A stretch of 39,122 nucleotides of DNA, taken from assembly GCA_014376585.1 (NCBI GenBank), contig JACMRG010000356.1:1-39122 (forward strand), given 5' to 3'. This DNA comes from Opitutaceae bacterium. GTDB lineage: Bacteria > Verrucomicrobiota > Verrucomicrobiia > Opitutales > Opitutaceae. Position 1 is the stretch's first letter, and each line of letters starts with the position of its first letter. The notes below the pieces were generated by a model. It saw only the letters and a list, made by a program, of their open reading frames with translations. It was not told the DNA's origin and searched no databases. Shown here piece after piece: positions 17,081-25,439 of this stretch. The position numbers and the translations under genes are program-made.

Positions 17081-17353
17081 TCACTCGCCCCAATAAAAAA
17101 CCGCCGTGCACACCCCGGCAAAAATCACCGACGGCACCGCGATCCAGAGCGGGTTCACCGGCACGTGATAATGCTCCACCGCCCAGAAAATCGCCCAACA
17201 CTTGAGCGCGATCAGCACCCAGCCCGCCAAGAGCTGCCGCGTCCCCCGCGCCGGGCGGGGCGCCCGGTGTATCACGCTCACCTCTCGGATAAAATCCCGC
17301 TCATAACCCGGCGAGGACCTACCCGTGATAAGGCGGAGGAGATTGGCGAACAC
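17081..17353 (-). CDS. Small two-helix membrane protein, unknown function
   Basis: A 90-residue protein with a basic N-terminal third and two predicted transmembrane segments (about 41-60 and 67-87). The start is a GTG at 17353; no ATG is available. It ends 66 bases before the preferred start of the gluconokinase fusion and is on the same strand, so it is likely the first gene of that unit. I do not recognise the family, and composition in this GC-rich DNA leaves some chance that it is not translated. Confidence 0.5.
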   Translation of the reverse strand: MFANLLRLITGRSSPGYERDFIREVSVIHRAPRPARGTRQLLAGWVLIALKCWAIFWAVEHYHVPVNPLWIAVPSVIFAGVCTAVFYWGE

Positions 17354-17616
17354 CCGTTCACCCTACCCCGATCCACCTAAAAATAAACCCTCGAGTCGTT
17401 TTTCGCCCCACCCGGTTTCATCGATAAATAATCATGCGAAGATTTCGATTTTCCCGACGGTGGAAATGAAACTAATTCCTCCGACTCCCTACGTTTGATC
17501 CATGTCCGATTCCGTCGCGTCGCCCCGCTTGGTTTGCCCGCCGCCCAGCCACCGCCTGAATCGACGCTACCTCGATTCGGCAACCCAGCGCCGCGGCCGC
17601 CGCCCTCACCGCGGTC
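17354..17616. other. Divergent intergenic region and possible lost 5' end of the oxidoreductase gene
   Basis: The first 145 bases are lower in GC and probably hold promoters for the divergent small membrane protein and the broken oxidoreductase. An ATG at 17502 opens a different frame (MSDSVASPRLVCPPP) that could be the original start of the oxidoreductase if a one-base frameshift lies near 17575-17600. Nothing else recognisable. Confidence 0.35.
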
Positions 17617-19856
17617 ATGAAAACCGGCGTCCACGGCCTCGCCGGCCCCGGCATCGTGCGCGGCGCCCAGCTCTTGCTCGCCGTTAACCAAAAGGACGGT
17701 TTCGACTGCCAGAACTGCGCGTGGCCCAGCCGCGACGGCGAACGCCACACCTTCGAGTTCTGCGAAAACGGCGTGGAGCCCCTCGCCGACGAAGCCACAA
17801 AGCACCGCCCCACGCCCGAGTTTTTCGCCATCCACAACGTCGCCGCCCTCGCCGCCGAGAGCGACCACTGGCTCAACGCCCGAGGCCGCCTCACCGCGCC
17901 GATGATCCTATACCCGGGCGCGACCCACTACGCGCCGATCACCTGGGACGACGCCTTCGGGCTCCTCGCAGCCGAACTCAACGCGTTACCCACGCCCGAC
18001 GCCGCCACATTCAACACTTCCGGCCGCACGAGCAACGAGGCCGCGTTTCTCTACCAACTTTTCGTGCGGCGGTTCGGCACCAACAATCTTCCCGACTGCT
18101 CCAACCTGTGCCACGGATCGAGCGGCGCCGCCCTCAACGAGAGCATCGGCATCGGCAAGGGCACCGTCACCCTGGCCGGCTTTGGAAAGGCCGAACTCAC
18201 CCTCGTCATCGGCCAAAACCCCGGCACCAACCACCCGCGTATGCTCTCGTCGCTCGAGGCGGCAAAAGCCCGCGGCGCAAAGATCGTTTCGATCAATCCA
18301 CTCCCCCAGGCCGGCACCGAATATTTCAAAAATCCGCAGCACTTCATGAACCCGCTGAAGGCGCTGCCCACGCTCCTCAGCGACGGCGCCAAGCTCACCG
18401 ACGTGTGGCTCCAACCGCGCATCAACGGCGACCTCGCGCTCTTCAAAAGCCTCATGAAGACGCTCCTCGCCGTCGAAGAAGCCGCGCCCGAAACCGTCTT
18501 CGACCACGCGTTCATCCGCGAACACACCCTTGGTTACGAAGCCCTCCGCCCCGATCTCCGCGCCACCGGTTGGAACGAGATCGAAGCCTTCAGCGGCGTC
18601 ACCCGCGCCGAGATCGAGATCGTCGGCCAACTCGCCGCCAAGTCCCGCGCCACCATCGCCTGCTGAGCCATGGGCCTCACGCAGCAGCCCAATGCCGTCG
18701 CCACCATCCACAGCGTCGTCAACCTGCTCCTCCTCGGCGGCCACATCGGCCGCCCCGGCGCGTGCCCCGTGTGCGGTCACTCCAATGTTCAGGGCGACCG
18801 CGCCATGGGCATTTTCGAAAAAATGTCCGACGCGTGACTCGACCGCCTTGACGCCGCCTTCGCCTTCAAATCTCCCCGCGCCCACGGCCTCGACACCGTC
18901 GCTACCATCAAGCCCATGCACGCCGGCCGGGTGCGCGTCTTCTTCGCGCTCGGCGGCAATTTCCTCTTCGCCACGCCCGACACCGAGTTCACCGCCGCCG
19001 CCCTCCGCCGCTGCACGCTCACCGCGCACGTCTCCGCCAAACTCAACCGCGCCCACCTCGTGACCGGCCGCGCCGCGTTCATCTTGCCCTGCCTCGACCG
19101 CAGCGAGCGCGATTTCTCGCCCAATAACACCGAGCAGTTCGTCACCGTCGAGGACTCCATGGGCGTCAACAATCCCTCGCGTGGCCCCCTCGTCCCGGCT
19201 TCGCCACAACTCCTCAGCGAGCCCGCCATCGTCGCCCGCCTCCCCGCCGCCGCCCTCGGCGCCGGCAGCACCGTCCCTCGCTCGACTACGCCGCCGGCTA
19301 CGACCGCATCCGCGAAAAAATCGCCGAGGTCGTGCCCGGCTTCACCGATTTCAACCGCCGCATCCGCGAAGATATTTTCCGCCTCCCCAACGCACCGCGC
19401 GACCAACGCGTGTGGCGCACCCCCATCGCCCGCGCCAATTTTATCACCGCGCCGATTCCGGTCCACGTGCTCGCGCCCGGCCAGTTCGTGATGATGACAA
19501 TCCGCACTCACGACCAGTTCAACACGACCATTTACGGCCTCGACGACCGCTACCGCGGCATCTTCAACGGCCGCCGGGTGGTCTTCATGCACGCCACCGA
19601 CATCGCCGACGCCGGCCTGCACCAAGGCCAGCTCGTCGACCTCACGAATCGTCACGGCGGCATCGAGCGCATGGCCCACGCCTTCGCGGTCGCGCCCTAC
19701 CGTATCCCCCGCGGCTGCCTCGCGACCTATTTCCCCGAAGCCAACGTCCTCGTCCCCATCGACAGCGTCGCCGCCAAGAGCAACACGCCGACCAGCAAGT
19801 TCGTCATCGTCACCCTCGCGCCTTCACCGGCTGAGGCCTATCCAAAGATCAAGTAA
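17617..19856 (+). pseudogene. Broken FdhF/YdeP-type molybdopterin oxidoreductase
   Basis: The translation follows the formate-dehydrogenase-alpha-like YdeP family. It shows NQKDGFDCQNCAWP near the start, NLCHGSSGAALNESIGIG with Cys165 at the molybdenum-ligand position, GQNPGTNHPRML, then HSNVQGDRAMGIFEKMSDA and LNRAHLVTGRAAFILPC. The frame is interrupted by TGA at 18664-18666 where relatives have Trp (C-W-AMGLTQ), by a second TGA at 18835-18837, and by a one-base deletion near 19270. After that the frame shifts and continues as DYAAGYDRIREKIAEVVPGF through VHVLAPGQFVMMTIRTHDQF to the stop at 19856. The 5' end also looks frameshifted. Intact relatives are about 750 residues. Taken together this looks like a recently inactivated gene; sequencing error is the alternative. 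Confidence 0.82.
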
Positions 19857-19894
19857 TCGACAATTTCTCAGTCGATGTGTCTTTGTCTAAATTT

Positions 19895-20452
19895 ATGGGA
19901 AAAATTCTCACCACAGCATTCTTCTGCCTACTTATCTCCTGCTGTCGCGGCGCAATAAATACTCCCTTCAACGGTGAAACCTACGCTCTCGCATGGGTCA
20001 ACGTGAGTGACAAAGACGGCACGATCACAAACGAGTTTTTACGCAAAGGGGAGACCCTTAAGAATTGGAAAATTATGGTATCAGCCCGCTATTTTCCGCA
20101 TTCCAAGACAACCAACGAAATCGCGAGCTCCTGGATCGTCATGCTGAGAAAAAGCACGTCGCCGGGAGTTAGTATTACAACAGTAAAACTCGAAGGAAAG
20201 ACAGACCTGGAGGAACTCATGTTCTCCGCATCCATCCGCGCACCCGACGACTCCTATTTAGAACTTTGCTACTGTCGCATCGTCAAAGAACCCTGGGCTG
20301 AGGGAGTTAAAATGTATCAGGTGTCACGAAGAGTGGATCCCAATAATAAAAAACAGCTCATGGCCGCTTTCATGGCAGACGCGACGATTTCAGAACAGGT
20401 GAAAACCATGTTTATCGAAGCCGTCACGAAGCGGCAGGAGGCTATCCGGTGA
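19895..20452 (+). CDS. Putative lipoprotein of unknown function
   Basis: A 185-residue protein with a signal peptide ending in a lipobox (CLLISC), predicting a lipid-anchored envelope protein. The start is ATG 19895; a GTG at 19877 is the alternative. No family recognised. The DNA is clearly less GC-rich than its neighbours and uses AT-ending codons more often (for example runs of aaa, att and tta), which suggests acquisition or weak selection. It lies 38 bases after the broken oxidoreductase and converges on the malQ gene with only 13 bases between stops. Confidence 0.65.
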   Translation: MGKILTTAFFCLLISCCRGAINTPFNGETYALAWVNVSDKDGTITNEFLRKGETLKNWKIMVSARYFPHSKTTNEIASSWIVMLRKSTSPGVSITTVKLEGKTDLEELMFSASIRAPDDSYLELCYCRIVKEPWAEGVKMYQVSRRVDPNNKKQLMAAFMADATISEQVKTMFIEAVTKRQEAIR

Positions 20453-20465
20453 TATAATTGGGAAG

Positions 20466-22043
20466 TCACCGCCCATACATCGCCCCGAGCGATTTCAGAT
20501 ACGCCGCCGTGCCGCCGTTGATGAGCTGCTCGATTTGCACCGAGCGGCAGCGCCACTGCCAGTTGCCCTGCGGTTTCCCAGGAGCGTTGAAGCGCGCCTC
20601 TCTGCCCAGACTCAAAATATCCTGCATCGGGATGACCGCGAGCCGACTCACCGCCGCGTAGCTCGTGCGGATAAAATCCCACGCCACCTCCCGGCCATCG
20701 ACCCGCAGATAACGCCGCACATGGTCGCGCTCTTTTTCCGTCGTGGTCGCATACCAGCCGATCGACGTGTCGTTGTCGTGCGTGCCGGGATAGATCGCCC
20801 CGTTGGCCACGAGGTTGTGCGGCAGGTAAAGATTCTCCGCGTCGTCACCGCCAAACGCGAATTGCAGGATCGCCATGCCCGGCAGCCCCGTCGCCTCGCG
20901 CAGCGCGACCACGCTCGGCGTGAGTTCGCCCAGATCCTCGGCGATGATTTTTGCCGCCGGAAACGCCGCGCGCACCGATTGGAAAAACTCCAGTCCCGGC
21001 GCCTTCACCCACTCGCCCGTGCGCGCGGTGGGCGCGCTCGCCGGAATCCGCCAGTAGGCCTCAAAGCCGCGGAAATGGTCGATGCGGACCACATCGCACA
21101 CTTCAAACGACGCCCTCAGCCGCGCGTGCCACCACTTGTAACCGTCGGCCGAATGCCGCGCCCAACGGTAGAGCGGATTTCCCCAGAGCTGGCCGTCGGC
21201 CGAAAAATAATCCGGCGGCACGCCTGCCACCGCGAGAGGCCGTCCCGTCGTCGCATCGAGTTCGAACAGTTCCGGGTTCGCCCACACGTCGGCCGAGTCC
21301 GCCGCCACGAAGATCGGGATGTCCCCGATGATCTCGATGCCGCGCGTCACCGCCGCCGCCCTCAGCGCGCGCCACTGGGCGAAGAAAAGATATTGGTAAA
21401 ACGCGTGCGCCTCTGTCGCCGCCGCGAGTTGCGCGCGGAGCGGAGAGTTTTGCGCGGCCGCATATGAGCGCACCGCCGCCGGCCATTCCCACCACGCGAC
21501 GCCCTTGTGATGATCCTTCAGCGCCCGGAAAAACGCATAACCGTCGAGCCACCCCGCCTGCGTTTTTCTAAACTGCGCAAACGCCTCACCATCCGCCGCG
21601 AGCACGGGCTCGCCCGTCGCTTTGAACCGCGCGAAAGCCTGCGCCAGCAGCAGCCACTTCTTTTCGTAGAGAGCCCCGTAATCCACACGGTCAGCACTGA
21701 GCGCCGCCAGCGGTGCGATCTCCGCATCTTTCAATAAACCCGGCGCCATCAGCGCGCGCAGATCGATTAGGTAGGGATTGCCCGCGAACGCCGAGAAACA
21801 CTGATAGGGCGAATCGCCGTAACCCGTCGGCCCGAGCGGGCAAATCTGCCAATACTTCAGCCCCGCGGCTTGGAGAAAATCGAGGAACCGCACCGCATTC
21901 ACGTCGAACGTCCCCACGCCTTGGTCGCCCGGCAGCGCCGTCGGGTGCAGCAGCACGCCCGCCGCGCGGGCATCGAGCCAGTTGAAGAGCGGCGTGGCGG
22001 AAGCAGCGACGGTGGGCACGCTCCGATTGGGCGAGTCGCCCAC
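20466..22043 (-). CDS. malQ: 4-alpha-glucanotransferase (amylomaltase, GH77)
   Basis: A 525-residue disproportionating enzyme that transfers maltodextrin segments between glucans in glycogen or maltose metabolism. Diagnostic segments: AGVLLHPTALPGDQGVGTFD, YWQICPLGPTGYGDSPYQ, EIIGDIPIFVAADSADVWAN, VVRIDHFRGFEAYW with the nucleophile Asp, IIAEDLGELTP with the acid/base Glu, and GTHDNDTSIGWY. The start is uncertain: GTG 22043 directly abuts a REP-like repeat and lacks a ribosome site, and GTG 22019 is the alternative, since family proteins usually begin at the NWLDARAAGVLLHP motif. Confidence 0.93.
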   Translation of the reverse strand: MGDSPNRSVPTVAASATPLFNWLDARAAGVLLHPTALPGDQGVGTFDVNAVRFLDFLQAAGLKYWQICPLGPTGYGDSPYQCFSAFAGNPYLIDLRALMAPGLLKDAEIAPLAALSADRVDYGALYEKKWLLLAQAFARFKATGEPVLAADGEAFAQFRKTQAGWLDGYAFFRALKDHHKGVAWWEWPAAVRSYAAAQNSPLRAQLAAATEAHAFYQYLFFAQWRALRAAAVTRGIEIIGDIPIFVAADSADVWANPELFELDATTGRPLAVAGVPPDYFSADGQLWGNPLYRWARHSADGYKWWHARLRASFEVCDVVRIDHFRGFEAYWRIPASAPTARTGEWVKAPGLEFFQSVRAAFPAAKIIAEDLGELTPSVVALREATGLPGMAILQFAFGGDDAENLYLPHNLVANGAIYPGTHDNDTSIGWYATTTEKERDHVRRYLRVDGREVAWDFIRTSYAAVSRLAVIPMQDILSLGREARFNAPGKPQGNWQWRCRSVQIEQLINGGTAAYLKSLGAMYGR

Positions 22044-22193
22044 GTAGGAGCAAATTTATTTGCGATCCGGCCCACGCCCACGCCCATCACGGACCGGCCA
22101 TCTTCCCCTACCCACGTCCACGTCCACGTCCGTCGCCCACCTCCACGTCCCTCCTCCATTCCCTTCCTACATCGCAAATGAATTTGCTCCTAC
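22044..22193. repeat. REP-like inverted pair enclosing CCACGTC-rich spacer
   Basis: Two 23-base elements, 22044-22066 and 22171-22193, are inverted copies differing at one base. Each has the head GTAGGAGC followed by the palindrome GCAAATTTATTTGC (second copy with one C change). This architecture matches REP sequences of Pseudomonas and other bacteria, found as inverted pairs (BIMEs) and moved by RAYT transposases. The 104-base spacer is rich in CCACGTC and CCCACGCC units. The left copy abuts the malQ start and the right copy supplies the stop codon of the DUF1223 frame. Confidence 0.8.
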
Positions 22194-22995
22194 CGCTCCA
22201 GCCACCCGCCCGTCGCCTGCAGCGGCGCGAGCTCCCCGCGCCGCGTCACCCACACCGCGAGCGCTCGTCTCGTCCCGTCGGTGATCTTGGCCGTGAGCAG
22301 CGCAAACTCCGCCCACCGCACGGCGCCCTCGGTCCCCTGCGCTGGCGCCCGAGCCAGCGGATATTCGCTCCCCGCCAGCACCACAAACTCCTACCGCAGC
22401 GTCACCCCGCGATTTCCCCCGGCCGTCACCTTCGAGACAAACCCGCCTCCCAGCGCCGCTACGTGCACCGTCAAATCGCTCCGCGCCGTATCGGCCGCGG
22501 TATAGTCTGCGCGCCAGCTTCCGCCGGCGACCGGAGCCACCACCTGTTCCCCCGCCGGCTGTCCTCTCGCGCTGTCCTCCGGCGTCGCCCCACGCACCCG
22601 CCATTCCTCGCCGTCGCGCACGAAGCACGGCGTGTAAGCCGACCCGCTGCCCCACGCCGCCGCGACACCGCGTAGTGCCTTCGCGTTAACTCCTTCATCG
22701 AAAAACGATCCGGCCAGCCGAGCCGGTTCCAGTAGTCCGCATGCCATGCCACCGGCGCGAAATCCCGCCACAATCCCGCCGCGCCGCGCAGCTCGCCCAA
22801 CCAGCGCTGCGCCGGCGGACAACTGCCGCATCCCTCGCTCGTGTAGAGTTCGACCAACGCCACCCGCGCCGGCCCCGACGCAAACCGCTGCTCGGCCACC
22901 GTCCCCACGGTCGTCCCGCCGGCCGTCACCGCCGCCGTCACCGCGCCGGCCAGCCACCGAGCGCCCACCATCCCGAAAAATAAAAACGGCCTCAT
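22190..22995 (-). pseudogene. Broken DUF1223 (thioredoxin-like) exported protein
   Basis: The N-terminal part has a hydrophobic signal, then VALVELYTSEGCGSCPPAQR with the CxxC typical of DUF1223, and VAWHADYWNRLGWPDRFS. One extra base near 22675 shifts the frame; similarity resumes as VAAAWGSGSAYTPCFV and GGFVSKVTAGGNRGVTLR. A TAG at 22388-22390 then interrupts, after which the same frame stays open to the TAG within the REP element. The first ATG (22995) lies inside the terminator of the upstream DUF481 gene; ATG 22971 may be the original start. With a frameshift plus an internal stop it is very likely inactive. Confidence 0.75.
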
Positions 22996-23012
22996 GGGTT
23001 ACATGAGGCCGT
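22977..23012 (-). terminator. Intrinsic terminator of the DUF481 gene
   Basis: On the minus strand ACGGCCTCATG and CATGAGGCCGT form a perfect 11-bp stem with a 5-base loop, followed by TTTTTATTTTTC. The stem includes the ATG at 22995 that would open the DUF1223 frame. A second palindrome, CCGCGG-ATTATT-CCGCGG, lies just upstream at 23018-23035. Confidence 0.85.
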
Positions 23013-23065
23013 GGGACCGCGGATTATTCCGCGGCTAAATTGAAAACCGCGCGTGGCGCTTACGC

Positions 23066-24106
23066 TTACTTCCAGCTCAGCACGAACCGGGTGAAGTAGG
23101 TCGTGTCGAGCCGCTCCACGCCGCGGCCCGGCTTGCTGTTGTAATCGTTGGCCACGCCCATGCGCAGCTTCCACTCCGTGCTCAAGAGCGGCATCTCCAG
23201 CGAGCTCTCGTGCGAGATCACGTAAACCGCGACATCGTCGAACGCCGGCACGTAGGTGAGGCTGTTTCGAAGAATCGCATTTTCCATCTGCAGCTTGTGC
23301 GTGAGGCCGAAGTCCATGCCGGCGCTCTTCACGTCTTCCGTCCGGGGATTCTTGTAACCGGTATAGCGGAACGACAAACCCGCGCGACCCGTCAGCGTCT
23401 GCTTCGCTTCCTTGATAAAGTCATAGCCGAAACCGGCCGCCGCGACGTTGTAGAGCTCGATGTCCTTCACGCGGTCGAAGCCGACCTCGTCGCGCACATA
23501 CCACGATTTCCGGCCGGAGAAATTGTTCGCGTAGTCGAGACCCGCCTTGAACTGATCCGCCGATTTCACGCCGTCGGAAACTTGGCGGTCGTAGGCCGTA
23601 TAGAATTGGAGCGTATCATGCGGACCGACCAGCGTCGCGCGGAACGAAAAACCCGTGCCGAGCTGCTCCTTGTTGCCGGTCTTGCCGGAGACATCGACCG
23701 CCGCCTCGTAGGCCCAGCCGCGCTCGAGCGCCGCGATGGCCGGATCTTCGCCGCCGGCCGCCCAGCTGGCCGCGACTTTGTCCACGGAGGTGGAGATGCT
23801 GCCGTCGGCGCCGGTGATCGTCAAAGCCCCGGCGGCGCCGGAAACTTTACCTTCGATACGCGTGCCACTCGCGAGTCGCACCGCCACCGGTGCATCCGTC
23901 GTGATCGAGACCACATCATTCTGTTTGATCGTCAGCACCCCGGCGTAATCGGTGCTCAAGGTGACGCTGCCGTCACCGATCGCCATAACCGTGCCGACGA
24001 GGCGGGCGCCGTTCTTCGTTTCGACAACGTCAGCCGGCAACTGGGCGCCGCAAAGCGCGAAGAGCACAGCGGCCGAAGCGCTGCGCAGAAGGGTTTTTAT
24101 GTTCAT
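23066..24106 (-). CDS. DUF481 (YdiY-like) outer membrane protein
   Basis: A 346-residue exported protein. After a signal peptide (MNIKTLLRSASAAVLFALCG) come two small SH3-like repeats (VVETKNGARLVGTVMAIGDG; VRLASGTRIEGKVSGAAGAL). From about residue 125 a DUF481 beta-barrel follows, of alternating strands (YEAAVDVSGKTGNKEQLGTG, DTLQFYTAYDRQVSDGVK) and ends in FVLSWK, with the aromatic near the C-terminus expected for outer membrane insertion. Function of the family is unknown; YdiY is acid-induced in enterics. ATG 24106 is chosen since it starts the signal peptide. Confidence 0.85.
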   Translation of the reverse strand: MNIKTLLRSASAAVLFALCGAQLPADVVETKNGARLVGTVMAIGDGSVTLSTDYAGVLTIKQNDVVSITTDAPVAVRLASGTRIEGKVSGAAGALTITGADGSISTSVDKVAASWAAGGEDPAIAALERGWAYEAAVDVSGKTGNKEQLGTGFSFRATLVGPHDTLQFYTAYDRQVSDGVKSADQFKAGLDYANNFSGRKSWYVRDEVGFDRVKDIELYNVAAAGFGYDFIKEAKQTLTGRAGLSFRYTGYKNPRTEDVKSAGMDFGLTHKLQMENAILRNSLTYVPAFDDVAVYVISHESSLEMPLLSTEWKLRMGVANDYNSKPGRGVERLDTTYFTRFVLSWK

Positions 24107-24259
24107 AGGAGCGCCGAAAAAAGCCTTTTGCCCCAACCGCTGTCAATGGCCCGGGATTATTTGCGGATATTTTTACCCGACCACCTCGCGATTCACATCG
24201 GGGCGACGCGGCTCGACACGCCCCACCCGCCCCCTTTCCCTCGCCGCCCACACCCACGC

Positions 24260-25192
24260 ATGTCCGCCTCCGTCCAACGCCCCTCTCTCATCGTCGCCGA
24301 CCGCTGGCGCGACTACCAACTCCTCGACTGCGGCGAAGGCCTGAAACAAGAGCGCTGGGGCGCCTACAATCTCGTCCGCCCCGACCCCCAGATCATCTGG
24401 CCCCGCCACGGTTCCGCCGGCGGCATCTCCACCCCCGGCGCGCCCGCCGCGAAATGGGACGGTTGGGACGGCTTCTACCACCGCAGCGAGCAGGGCGGCG
24501 GCAAATGGGAATTCCGCAAAGCCATCCCCGACCACTGGAAACTCGCCTACGATTCACTCGGGCTGACATTTAAGATTCACCCCACCTCCTTCAAACACAC
24601 CGGCCTCTTCCCCGAGCAAGCCGTCAACTGGGAGTGGTTCTCCGCCAAGATCAAAACCGCCCGCGCCGCCGGACGCCCCGTCAACGTCCTCAACCTCTTC
24701 GGCTACACCGGGGCCGCCACCTGTGCCGCCGCCAAAGCCGGCGCCAGCGTCACTCACATCGACGCCGCCGAGGGCATGGTCAAATGGTGCAAGGAAAACG
24801 CCGTCCTCAGCGGCCTCGTCGATGCGCCGATCCGCTACATCGCCGACGACTGCCTGAAATTCGTCCGCCGCGAGCAGAAGCGCGGCAAGCTTTACGACGC
24901 CATCATCATGGACCCGCCCACCTACGGCCGCGGGGCCACCGGCGAGATGTGGAAGCTTGAGGAACACCTCTGGCCGCTCCTCACCGAATGCCGCGCGCTG
25001 CTCACCCCGTCGCCGCTCTTCTTCCTGATCAACGCCTACACCGCCCGCCTCTCGCCCACCGTCGTGGCCAACCTCCTCACCGAGCTCCTGCACGGCCGCG
25101 GCGGCAACATCACCGCCGGCGAGGTCGGCCTACCGATCCAGCGCGACAAAAAAATCCTCCCCTGCGGCATCTACGGCCGCTGGGAGCAATAG
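24260..25192 (+). CDS. Class I SAM-dependent methyltransferase, RlmI/RlmK-like
   Basis: A 310-residue protein with a short N-terminal region (VADRWRDYQLLDCGEGLKQE) followed by a Rossmann methyltransferase domain. SAM-binding motif I is VLNLFGYTGAATCAAAKAGA, motif II is THIDAAEGMVKWCKEN, and the catalytic motif DPPTYG with flanking YDAIIM resembles rRNA and DNA base methyltransferases. Members of this group modify 23S rRNA, but specificity is not assigned here. ATG 24260 is used; the upstream frame overlaps the DUF481 gene antisense. Transcription is divergent from the DUF481 gene. Confidence 0.85.
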   Translation: MSASVQRPSLIVADRWRDYQLLDCGEGLKQERWGAYNLVRPDPQIIWPRHGSAGGISTPGAPAAKWDGWDGFYHRSEQGGGKWEFRKAIPDHWKLAYDSLGLTFKIHPTSFKHTGLFPEQAVNWEWFSAKIKTARAAGRPVNVLNLFGYTGAATCAAAKAGASVTHIDAAEGMVKWCKENAVLSGLVDAPIRYIADDCLKFVRREQKRGKLYDAIIMDPPTYGRGATGEMWKLEEHLWPLLTECRALLTPSPLFFLINAYTARLSPTVVANLLTELLHGRGGNITAGEVGLPIQRDKKILPCGIYGRWEQ

Positions 25193-25205
25193 AGTGGGCC
25201 CGCCC

Positions 25206-25304
25206 CGGTCTTTCTCTTTCCTCTTTATTCTTCCTCTTTCGTCAGGGACAAAGCCGAGCCCCGACCGAAAGAAAGATTAAGAGAAAAAGGAAAGAGAAAG
25301 ATCG
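25206..25304. repeat. Long imperfect inverted repeat of pyrimidine/purine tracts
   Basis: A pyrimidine-rich arm at 25206-25243 (begins CGGTCTTTCTCTTTCC) is matched by a purine-rich arm at 25262-25304 (ends GGAAAGAGAAAGATCG). The outer 20 bases pair almost perfectly and the inner part imperfectly. It lies between the methyltransferase stop and the decayed end of the leftward TIR array, so it could act as a bidirectional transcription end or be a dispersed repeat. Confidence 0.55.
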
Positions 25305-25439
25305 CAGCCGCGGGCGCCAGCGAGTGGACGGCTACGGGTTCGAAGGTGGAAAGCGTTGCCCCCAAAGAGTTGCGGCGGAGCCGCCCCGAACCTGCGCGTT
25401 GAGGACAACACGCTCCACCCCGCGCGCGCCCCGGGCCAG

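Noticed and set aside
18664-18837. TGA codons in a formate-dehydrogenase-like gene as selenocysteine
   Set aside because: The molybdenum-ligand position already holds Cys165, the first TGA stands where relatives have Trp, a second TGA and a frameshift follow, and no SECIS-like hairpin directly after the codons was evident.
22067-22170. CCACGTC-type tandem units as a CRISPR array or iteron origin
   Set aside because: Units are short, irregular and without unique spacers; they form the spacer of a REP-like pair.
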